In this document: positions 1 through 5,251 of the stretch, piece after piece
Numbering within the stretch: position 1 is the stretch's first letter
Layout of the letters: each line of letters starts with the position of its first letter
Assembly (NCBI GenBank): GCA_009886815.1
Contig: QXYP01000057.1
Span: 1-5,251 of the forward strand
Direction of reading: 5' to 3'
Length of the DNA: 5,251 bases
Source of the DNA: Halieaceae bacterium
GTDB lineage: Bacteria > Pseudomonadota > Gammaproteobacteria > Pseudomonadales > Halieaceae
The notes under the pieces: generated by a model
What the model saw: only the letters and a program-made list of their open reading frames with translations
The model's database searches: none
Told to the model about the DNA's origin: nothing
Program-made: the position numbers and the translations under genes

Positions 1-394
1 CTTACCGGGACAACATAATCCACACATTGGCGGCGGGGCCATCACCAATATGGCGGACTACGCTAAGTTGCTCCAAATACACCTCAATGGTGGCTTTTGT
101 GGCGATCAGCAAGTGCTGAGCCAGGCGGCCATTGAGCGCATGCGGGTCGATCGAGGCGGCGTGGTATCGATGAGTCCCACTGCCTACGGCATGGGCTGGT
201 GGATTGCTTCGGATAATCCGGGGGTCTATGACGATCCCGGGGCTTTTGGCGCTATTAGCTTTATCGATGTAGAGCGCGGTATTGGTGGCTATATCGCCAT
301 TGACGATTATTCGAGGGAGGATTCTGGTGCCCCCGTGACATTAGTTCGACAAACCATTATCCCGCTGATTCAGGGGATCATTGATGACCGCTAA
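1..394 (+). CDS. Serine hydrolase, beta-lactamase/class C fold (C-terminal part, 5' end outside window)
   Basis: The reading frame is open from the first full codon at position 2 to the TAA at 392-394, giving 130 residues. The methionine at 50 is internal, because the frame upstream of it already reads as family sequence (HIGGGAITN leading into ADYAKLLQIHLNGG). This GGG...ADYA..L..HLNGG stretch, the later QVLS.AAIERM, the YGMGWW motif and the DPGAFGA....D.ERGIGGYIAID strand pattern are typical of the C-terminal third of PF00144 serine hydrolases (class C beta-lactamase, DD-peptidase and esterase relatives). The catalytic SxxK and YxN motifs would lie upstream of the window and cannot be checked. 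The usual third motif (KTG or HxG) appears replaced by DPGAFG at 233-250, which argues for an esterase/hydrolase-like member rather than a true beta-lactamase. Substrate and cell location are unknown, since any signal peptide is outside the window. Confidence 0.85.
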   Translation, partial: LPGQHNPHIGGGAITNMADYAKLLQIHLNGGFCGDQQVLSQAAIERMRVDRGGVVSMSPTAYGMGWWIASDNPGVYDDPGAFGAISFIDVERGIGGYIAIDDYSREDSGAPVTLVRQTIIPLIQGIIDDR

Positions 395-699
395 ACACAC
401 TGTGGGTACAAAGGCCCCTCTGGAGACGGTTTGAGCCGACCTGGTAGCAGTAATGAGAGCATAGGGAGAACACGGGAGACGCAAGAGCTGGGGGCGTCGG
501 CCTAGGCCTTCGTCCTCAATGGAGAAATTTGTGAATAGGTTCTTTGAGTCTCTGTGAATGTGTTTGGTAGTGTTAGGAACATGAGCAGTTCTTCAGTAAA
601 TTTAAGGGTTAGAGTTTTCCAGCCAGCGAGCTTCAAACCGCAAACGGGCGGTGTAAAGCGCTGCGTTTTCTACCTTGCGCGCGCTCAGAGGTTCGCAGT
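395..699. other. Intergenic gap, 305 bases, no recognised gene
   Basis: No ORF here resembles a known protein, and no tRNA or stable RNA fold was recognised. No GC-rich hairpin followed by a T-run is visible after the hydrolase stop, so no intrinsic terminator is called. A perfect 10-base palindrome GGCCTAGGCC lies at 499-508, without a flanking T-run. A weak promoter-like pair for the kinase can be read as TTAGGA (573-578), 18 bases, TAAATT (597-602), matching consensus at only 3/6 and 4/6. The gap suggests that the kinase is transcribed separately from the hydrolase. Confidence 0.6.
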
Positions 700-703
700 A
701 TGA
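581..703 (+). CDS. Doubtful 40-residue ORF overlapping the kinase start (ATGA)
   Basis: An ATG at 581 opens 40 codons and ends at the TGA at 701-703, which overlaps the kinase ATG at 700-702 in the four-base ATGA arrangement typical of translationally coupled genes. GTG codons at 554 and 560 in the same frame could extend it. The peptide begins MSSSSVNLRVRVFQP. It is strongly basic, with five Arg, two Lys and no acidic residue, and has no recognised domain. The only purine-rich stretch upstream, AGGA at 575-578, is just two bases from the ATG, which is too close for normal initiation. A chance ORF in non-coding DNA is the more likely explanation, and it is listed because of the overlap geometry. 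Confidence 0.13.
   Translation: MSSSSVNLRVRVFQPASFKPQTGGVKRCVFYLARAQRFAV
687..691 (+). promoter_or_regulatory. Shine-Dalgarno site of the hybrid kinase
   Basis: AGAGG lies eight bases before the ATG at 700. No other ATG or GTG occurs in the same frame for many codons upstream, so this site supports the 700 start. Confidence 0.65.
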
Positions 704-2523
704 GTGACGGCCTTGAGAGTAATAATACCGCGAGCGATGAAATCGTAAGAAATCGCTATTTGGATATTCTCCATCAGTTCACCCTTCGCCAATCCAGCCT
801 AATAAAACTCGAAGATATTGTTTGGAACATTGCTAAAACAGCGATCGCCGAGCTTGGCTTTGAGGATTGTGTGGTTTATCTCCTTGAGGACGATGGAATC
901 ACCTTAAGGCAAGCGGCAGCCCACGGCCCGAAAAATCCTGTCGATCGAGAAATTTATAACCAGATCACTATCCCCGTGGGTAAGGGGATTGTTGGGCACG
1001 TGGCACGAACTGGCGAAATGCAGCGCATTGATGATGCACGGTTAGACCCTCGTTACATTGAGGATGATGATTTTAGGCTATCGGAGTTGGCGGTACCGAT
1101 AAGTCATCAGGGGCGCATCATTGGCGTGCTTGATTCAGAGCATCATGCGGCCAACTTTTTCTCCAGCGAAGACGTGCGCCTGTTTACCACCATTGCGTCT
1201 TTGGCATCTACGCGCATTGAGACCGCCCTGGCGATGGAGCGGCTTGAAAAAACGATTCATCATCTGGAGCAGGCACGCTCTGACTTGGAATGCCAAGCCG
1301 AAGAGCTTCGTGAAGCGAGACAAGCGGCTGAAGCGGCGTCAGTCGCCAAAACCCACTTTCTTGCCAACATGAGCCATGAAATACGGACACCGATGACGGC
1401 AATTGTGGGGTTTGCTGACCTGCTGTCTAGAGAGGATTTGGACCGACAACATCAAGCGCAATGGCGAAACCAGCTCAACCAAAATGCACGCTATTTGCAG
1501 GATCTTATTGGCAACGTGCTGGATATGTCGGCGGTGGAAGTCGGCGAGGTGTCACTAAACTTTGAACCTGTGTCTCTTCTCGAAACGGTGGCAGAGGCTG
1601 TTGATACTCTGAGGGCACGTGCCGATACGAAAAAATTGCGTCTTGAGACAGCTGCTGAGGGTCTGCTACCCGACGCTATCATTACGGATCGCGTCAGATT
1701 CAAAGAAATTATCGTCAATTTAGTGAGCAACGCGGTCAAATATACCGAACAAGGTGGCGTTACGGTGACCCTATCGACAGAGCGTCGAGGAACCGATGTT
1801 CTGTTGTCGTTAGTGGTTTCAGATACGGGGATCGGCATCGATCCTGTGCAGCTCAATAATTTATTTAAACCCTTTAATCGCGTGCACGATACACATCAGA
1901 TGGCTGGAATCGAAGGCACCGGGCTCGGGCTTGCACTCTCTCGAGAGATAGCTAAAGCGCTCAATGGCGACATCACAGTATCGTCACTGCGGGGCACGGG
2001 ATCTTCTTTTACACTGATGCTGCCCGCCGAGGTGCCGCCAGATACCGTGTGGGAGGCGCAGCCTGCGGTCAACCCGTTCTTGGTAAGGTCCCCCCCAATT
2101 CAGTCGGACGTCATCGTCGATCGCGCTCAGGATTTGTGTGATCTTAGATTGTTAGTGTGTGAGGACAGCGTTTCTATCACCTCGTTACTTGAGGTTGTTC
2201 TCGAGGCGGCAGGCGCGCAGGTGACTTTTTGTGCTAATGGTTCGGCCGGGGTACGTTGTTTTGATGAGCAGGTCGAAGAAGGCCGGCCCCCCGATCTCAT
2301 ATTGATGGATATGCAGATGCCCATCATGGACGGTTACGAGGCCACCCGTTACGTTAAGCGGCTGCGACAGGATATACCTGTGGTGGCCTTGACAGCCTTT
2401 GCCCTCGCAGACGATATCGATCGCTGTTTGGCGGCTGGCTGCGACTATTATCTCACCAAGCCCCTGCAAATCCATACGTTTACCCAGGAGCTGCGCAGCA
2501 TCTTGGAGCGCTTTGGCGCATAA
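700..2523 (+). CDS. Soluble GAF-domain hybrid histidine kinase with C-terminal receiver
   Basis: This 607-residue protein is complete and has no signal peptide or membrane segment, so it should act in the cytoplasm. Residues about 33-178 form a GAF domain (IPVGKGIVGHVARTG; ELAVPI...IIGVLDSEH; FSSEDVRLFTTIASLAS). Residues about 178-215 are a Glu/Arg/Ala-rich coiled coil. HisKA follows, with the H-box FLANMSHEIRTPM and phospho-accepting His226 (codon at 1375-1377). The ATPase domain, about 327-445, has the N-box with Asn340 and Asn344, G1 box DTGIGI at 375-380, F-box LFKPF at 388-392 and G2 box GTGLGL at 406-411. After a linker of about 35 residues, the receiver (about 483-600) has Glu488/Asp489, phospho-accepting Asp537 in MDMQMPIMDG, Thr565 and Lys587. 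All catalytic residues are present, so it should be active. The GAF ligand is unknown; no NKFDE-type cyclic-nucleotide motif or bilin-binding Cys-His was seen. There is no HPt or DNA-binding domain, so a partner must be encoded elsewhere. The start is fixed by AGAGG at 687-691. Confidence 0.95.
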   Translation: MSDGLESNNTASDEIVRNRYLDILHQFTLRQSSLIKLEDIVWNIAKTAIAELGFEDCVVYLLEDDGITLRQAAAHGPKNPVDREIYNQITIPVGKGIVGHVARTGEMQRIDDARLDPRYIEDDDFRLSELAVPISHQGRIIGVLDSEHHAANFFSSEDVRLFTTIASLASTRIETALAMERLEKTIHHLEQARSDLECQAEELREARQAAEAASVAKTHFLANMSHEIRTPMTAIVGFADLLSREDLDRQHQAQWRNQLNQNARYLQDLIGNVLDMSAVEVGEVSLNFEPVSLLETVAEAVDTLRARADTKKLRLETAAEGLLPDAIITDRVRFKEIIVNLVSNAVKYTEQGGVTVTLSTERRGTDVLLSLVVSDTGIGIDPVQLNNLFKPFNRVHDTHQMAGIEGTGLGLALSREIAKALNGDITVSSLRGTGSSFTLMLPAEVPPDTVWEAQPAVNPFLVRSPPIQSDVIVDRAQDLCDLRLLVCEDSVSITSLLEVVLEAAGAQVTFCANGSAGVRCFDEQVEEGRPPDLILMDMQMPIMDGYEATRYVKRLRQDIPVVALTAFALADDIDRCLAAGCDYYLTKPLQIHTFTQELRSILERFGA

Positions 2524-2621
2524 ATTTTGCGTCACGTTGGGGTGGGTTTGCGCGGATAGGGCGGGCAGGCTTAGGCGAGCAGGAGCAGCGGCGGCCGGTT
2601 CAGATGTTTAAGATTGTGAAA

Positions 2622-2650
2622 TTGACCGAATCTCTCTTGATTTTTACCGT
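2622..2650 (+). promoter_or_regulatory. Candidate sigma70-type promoter for the receptor gene
   Basis: TTGACC at 2622-2627 matches the -35 consensus at five of six positions. After a 17-base spacer, TACCGT at 2645-2650 keeps the three most conserved -10 positions (T1, A2, T6) but matches only three of six overall. Transcription would begin near 2657 and give a leader of about 160 bases. A weaker alternative is TTGTAC (2669-2674), 18 bases, TATTGT (2693-2698). Confidence 0.3.
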
Positions 2651-2667
2651 GCATTCGCCATGATTCC

Positions 2668-2677
2668 GTTGTACAAC
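2668..2677. repeat. Perfect 10-base palindrome GTTGTACAAC, operator-like
   Basis: GTTGTACAAC is a perfect inverted repeat with no spacer. It lies just downstream of the start point predicted from the 2622-2650 promoter, where a bound regulator could block transcription. No regulator family was matched to it, and palindromes of this length also occur by chance. Confidence 0.3.
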
Positions 2678-2720
2678 AGTATGTGATGGTCTTATTGTCA
2701 CTGCGCGTTTAGTAAGGCAA

Positions 2721-2739
2721 GAAAATGATAAACCGTTGA
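2721..2739. promoter_or_regulatory. Partial Fur-box match upstream of the TonB receptor
   Basis: GAAAATGATAAACCGTTGA agrees with the 19-base Fur consensus GATAATGATAATCATTATC at 12 of 19 positions. Ten of the matches are in the first 11 bases, so the left half is strong and the right half is poor. The site is about 78 bases before the receptor ATG. Iron-responsive control would fit a TonB-dependent receptor, but a single good half-site in an A-rich region can be fortuitous. Confidence 0.25.
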
Positions 2740-2774
2740 GCGAAGTGCGGTGGCACTGAAGGCAGCGAAAAATA

Positions 2775-2789
2775 CGTTGAAAAACAACG
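2775..2789 (+). repeat. Small perfect inverted repeat (5-bp stem, A5 loop) in the receptor leader
   Basis: CGTTG, AAAAA, CAACG form a perfect five-base-pair stem with a five-base loop, ending 13 bases before the Shine-Dalgarno site. It has no following T-run, so it is not an intrinsic terminator. The stem is too short to be stable alone, and any role in translation control or as a protein-binding site is speculative. Confidence 0.3.
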
Positions 2790-2802
2790 AAATATGTTAT
2801 GC

Positions 2803-2808
2803 AAGGGA
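2803..2808 (+). promoter_or_regulatory. Shine-Dalgarno site that sets the receptor start at 2817
   Basis: AAGGGA lies eight bases before the ATG at 2817. The alternative in-frame ATG at 2799 is preceded only by an A/T-rich stretch without a comparable purine run, and this AAGGGA would then lie inside the coding region. The 2817 start is therefore preferred. Confidence 0.7.
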
Positions 2809-2816
2809 ACCCAGCC

Positions 2817-5225
2817 ATGATCACGGACTCACTCAACAAAGACGCACGATTTAATCGTTCAGCCATTGCGGCAGGTGTTGCTGCTGCGGTTGGAGCTACG
2901 GCTCCTGGCATGACCTTTAGTGCCGAACTGGAAGAAGTTGTTGTAACCGCACGTCAACGGGCAGAATCTTCCCAAGACATTCCAATGATGGTGCAGTCAC
3001 TCTCTGGTGAAGACATCCAGAAGCAGGGTATTACCACCCTTGAAGACTTTTCCCGACAAGTCGCGGGCTTAAACATTCAGACCACTTCCCCCGGCCAGAA
3101 CACCATTGTTTTCCGCGGTGTGAGTGATGGTGGCGGCTTCCTTGTTGATCCTACCGCGGCGATCTACCTCGACGAACAGCCCATGTCGATGACCTCGATG
3201 GCGCCCGATATTTACCCCGTCGATCTTGCCCGTATTGAGGCATTGGCAGGGCCACAGTCCACACTCTATGGCGCATCATCACAAAGTGGTGCTATTCGAG
3301 TGATCACCAACAAGCCCGATCCCGATGCCTTTAGTGCGAATATCGGTGCCGGTGTTTCCAGCACTTCAGATGGCGGAACCGGCTATGAATTAGATGGCGC
3401 CGTCAACATTCCACTGAGCGACTCTGTGGCAATTAGGCTGGCGGGTTTCAGTGCCCGGGATGCCGGATTTATTGATAATGTTTTGGGCAGCACCGTTGTC
3501 GATGATGTCTTTGGTTCAGGCTTGGGTGGCCAGAAAGACAACAGCGGAATGGTCGGTGAAGATATTAATGAGGTGAACTGGCTCGGGGCTCGCGCGTCGA
3601 TTCGCTGGCTGGTTAACGATAACTGGAGCGTCACTGCGACGGCAAACTACCAGGATCTCGAGTCTGACGGCTTCAATGATTACGACCCCAGCGTCGGTGA
3701 CCTTGAGACCATCAAATTTGTCCAAGAAACCCGCACCGATGAGTGGCTGCAGACCAGTTTGATCATTGAAGGCGATCTGGGCTTTGCTCAATTGGTATCG
3801 GCGACCTCTTACTATGACCGGGATACGCTATATGTGCACGATACCCAGTCTTACGCGGCTTATTTCCATTATGCTTTCGGCCTTTATTACGGCTACGCAA
3901 CCTATGATTTTGGTTTGGACCCCACGGGCTACCTCATCAATGATCAAAACAATGAAAGCCTGACTCAGGAAATACGCCTGTCGGGTAGTACCGACCGCAT
4001 TAACTGGACACTGGGTGGTTTTTGGCAAGAGTCTGAAGAGTTCTGGGACTTCTATACCTACGTAGATGATTACCGCAACTCCCCGGCGTTTGAAGCCTGG
4101 AGCTACTACTACCCGGGCATTGCTCCAACAGATGTCTGGTGGAACTCTTTCCAAGCGACCGATAGGACAGACAAAGCCGTCTTCGGTGAAATGGATATTG
4201 TTCTTCTTGAAGACCGATTAACGGCCATATTGGGAGGCCGTTGGTACGAGGTGGATCGTGAGTTGAGTTATACGGTGGAGCGCCCCGACGCTCGGGTTGA
4301 CCAGCAACTGCCCGATAGAAGCGCGTCAGATGACGGCTTCATTCCCAAATACGGTTTGGAACTCCAGGTGCTCGAAGACGTGATGGTCTATGGTGTTTAT
4401 TCCGAGGGCTTCCGGGTAGGTGGTACTAACCGGGGTCGCGGTCTGGACCGAGGCGGCCCAACCCTGCCAGTAGATTACGAGTCAGATATTCTCGAGAACA
4501 CCGAGTTTGGTCTGAAGTCATCGTTCTTCGACGGTCGTGTTGTGTTTAACGCCGTTTATTACACCATGAAGTGGAATGACATGCAGATTGAGGTGGTGGA
4601 CCCCAGTAACGCGCTGGGCACCTTCAGTGTGCAAGACGACAATGGTGATCCGCTATACGGCAATATTCCCTTCCAAATTGTGGTGGGTAACGTGGGTAAC
4701 GCGACGGTTAAGGGCTTCGATTTTGAGCTCAAGGCACTGGTCACTGAGAATTTGGAAGTGGGTGTGAACCTGACTGATATTCAAGATGCCTATGTTGACG
4801 GTCAGGAATTTTACGACGAACCTCGTGCTCAGGGCGGTAAAGTACCCTCGGGCTTACAAGCTCGATCTAACCTGCCGTTGTTTGCCGATACCAGCTACTA
4901 CCTCTACGCCGACTACTCAGGCATTAACATTTTTGGCGGTGAAGCGGGTATTCGTTTGCAACACAGCTATGTGGGCGATTCGCTGAACCAGTTGACCGAT
5001 GGCTTTACATCACCCCAGCGTGTGCAGGGCGATTACGATATAACCGACGCCATACTTTCCTTTGAGAGTGGCGATTGGCAGGCCCAGCTCCGCTTTAGCA
5101 ACTTGACCGATGAGCGTGGTATTACCTATCAGGACACGACTGACTTCGACACCGTCTGGGGTCGCAACAGTTCTTCGGTTATTCGGCCTAGGAATTACTC
5201 ACTTACGGTCAGAAAGGCCTTCTAA
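2817..5225 (+). CDS. TonB-dependent outer-membrane receptor (ligand unknown)
   Basis: This is a complete 802-residue receptor, a normal length for the family. It is a ligand-gated outer-membrane transporter energised by TonB-ExbB-ExbD. A longer reading from ATG 2799 (808 residues) is less likely because AAGGGA at 2803-2808 serves the 2817 ATG. Residues 1-36 look like a signal peptide, with an extended polar/basic n-region, an Ala/Gly/Val-rich core at 16-29 and likely cleavage after FSA. The TonB box EEVVVTA follows at 39-45, close to the mature N-terminus, so there is no STN signalling extension. The plug spans about 48-167 (IPMMVQSLSGEDI, IVFRGVSDGG, LARIEALAGPQSTLYGASS, GAIRVITNKPDP). The barrel fills the rest, with GFIPKYGLEL, VYGVYSEGFRVGGTNRG and ATVKGFDFELKAL as family landmarks. 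It ends in LTVRKAF, and the terminal Phe is the usual BAM recognition signal. Two segments, 346-372 and 409-432, are unusually aromatic. Substrate cannot be told from sequence; siderophore, other iron complexes, glycans or organic compounds all remain possible. Confidence 0.95.
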   Translation: MITDSLNKDARFNRSAIAAGVAAAVGATAPGMTFSAELEEVVVTARQRAESSQDIPMMVQSLSGEDIQKQGITTLEDFSRQVAGLNIQTTSPGQNTIVFRGVSDGGGFLVDPTAAIYLDEQPMSMTSMAPDIYPVDLARIEALAGPQSTLYGASSQSGAIRVITNKPDPDAFSANIGAGVSSTSDGGTGYELDGAVNIPLSDSVAIRLAGFSARDAGFIDNVLGSTVVDDVFGSGLGGQKDNSGMVGEDINEVNWLGARASIRWLVNDNWSVTATANYQDLESDGFNDYDPSVGDLETIKFVQETRTDEWLQTSLIIEGDLGFAQLVSATSYYDRDTLYVHDTQSYAAYFHYAFGLYYGYATYDFGLDPTGYLINDQNNESLTQEIRLSGSTDRINWTLGGFWQESEEFWDFYTYVDDYRNSPAFEAWSYYYPGIAPTDVWWNSFQATDRTDKAVFGEMDIVLLEDRLTAILGGRWYEVDRELSYTVERPDARVDQQLPDRSASDDGFIPKYGLELQVLEDVMVYGVYSEGFRVGGTNRGRGLDRGGPTLPVDYESDILENTEFGLKSSFFDGRVVFNAVYYTMKWNDMQIEVVDPSNALGTFSVQDDNGDPLYGNIPFQIVVGNVGNATVKGFDFELKALVTENLEVGVNLTDIQDAYVDGQEFYDEPRAQGGKVPSGLQARSNLPLFADTSYYLYADYSGINIFGGEAGIRLQHSYVGDSLNQLTDGFTSPQRVQGDYDITDAILSFESGDWQAQLRFSNLTDERGITYQDTTDFDTVWGRNSSSVIRPRNYSLTVRKAF
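4683..4700 (+). repeat. In-frame 9-base tandem duplication inside the receptor gene
   Basis: GTGGGTAAC occurs twice back to back (4683-4691 and 4692-4700), exactly in frame, encoding VGN-VGN at residues 623-628. It precedes the conserved ATVKGFDFE strand. It could be a small slippage duplication or simply codon coincidence in a naturally repetitive motif. Confidence 0.6.
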
Positions 5226-5251
5226 GCTGTAACGACTGATAGAAGAAGGGC
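5226..5251. other. Downstream tail of the window
   Basis: Only 26 bases follow the receptor stop. They contain no recognisable terminator or start codon with ribosome binding site, so it cannot be judged whether the transcription unit continues. Confidence 0.5.

Larger units (their letters stand above)
2524..2816. other. Intergenic gap upstream of the receptor gene, probable regulatory region
   Basis: The 293 bases after the kinase stop hold no convincing gene. The first part (2540-2600) is G-rich and the later part (2700-2800) is A-rich. No hairpin plus T-run terminator for the kinase was found. Candidate regulatory elements listed separately are a promoter at 2622-2650, a palindrome at 2668-2677, a Fur-like match at 2721-2739, a small inverted repeat at 2775-2789 and the Shine-Dalgarno site at 2803-2808. 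A-tracts at 2768-2772, 2780-2784 and 2790-2792 are spaced 10-12 bases apart and could add some intrinsic bend. Confidence 0.6.

Noticed and set aside
499..508. Palindrome GGCCTAGGCC, considered as a terminator stem or attachment site
   Set aside because: It has no loop or following T-run and no second copy flanking a gene. The related CGGCCTAGG near 5184-5192 lies within coding sequence and looks coincidental.
519..557. A 12-codon ORF (MEKFVNRFFESL) in the first intergenic gap
   Set aside because: There is no ribosome binding site before its ATG and it is too short to judge. Chance is the simplest explanation.
544..573. TTGAGT, 18 bases, TAGTGT as a kinase promoter
   Set aside because: The -10 matches only three of six positions, and several equally weak pairs can be found in the same gap.
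2524..2610. G-rich stretch after the kinase considered as an intrinsic terminator
   Set aside because: No stable self-complementary stem followed by a T-run can be drawn there.
2399..2611. 70-codon forward ORF running off the end of the kinase gene
   Set aside because: It overlaps the receiver domain coding sequence in another frame, has no ribosome binding site and resembles no family.
2682..2702. TGTGA...TCACT considered as a CRP-type site
   Set aside because: The spacer between the half-sites is 11 bases, whereas CRP sites need 6.
2600..2911. 103-codon reverse-strand ORF across the gap before the receptor
   Set aside because: Its start lies inside the receptor signal-peptide region, it has no family resemblance and it looks like an antisense shadow of the receptor start.

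Overview
The window carries three genes, all on the + strand, and looks like chromosomal DNA of a Gram-negative bacterium. The outer-membrane TonB-dependent receptor, with its C-terminal phenylalanine, requires an outer membrane. The roughly 50% GC composition and the style of the receptor and of the serine hydrolase recall marine Gammaproteobacteria such as the Halieaceae/OM60-type lineages. That placement is an impression from protein style and was not tested. I saw no mobile element, CRISPR array, tRNA, rRNA or integration scar.

Layout. (1) 1-394: the C-terminal part of a beta-lactamase-fold (PF00144-like) serine hydrolase whose start lies before the window. (2) 395-699: a gap with no recognised gene. 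It holds one doubtful 40-codon ORF that ends in an ATGA overlap with the next gene. (3) 700-2523: an intact soluble hybrid histidine kinase, GAF / coiled coil / HisKA / HATPase / receiver, 607 residues. (4) 2524-2816: a regulatory-looking gap before the receptor gene. It contains a sigma70-like promoter candidate, a 10-bp palindrome, a partial Fur-box match, a small inverted repeat and a clear Shine-Dalgarno sequence. (5) 2817-5225: a complete TonB-dependent outer-membrane receptor of 802 residues, with signal peptide, TonB box, plug and barrel. (6) 5226-5251: a short tail in which nothing is seen.

How the genes may work together. The receptor would import a ligand that cannot be named from sequence, using TonB energy. 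The kinase would sense a cytoplasmic signal through its GAF domain and pass phosphate to its own receiver, and then to an HPt or regulator encoded elsewhere. The two gaps of about 300 bases suggest three separately transcribed genes rather than one operon. A functional link between kinase and receptor rests on adjacency alone.

No clearly new biological system is visible. The points most worth a second look are the Fur-like and palindromic sites upstream of the receptor, two strongly aromatic segments in the receptor barrel, the orphan cytosolic hybrid kinase, and the short ORF overlapping the kinase start.
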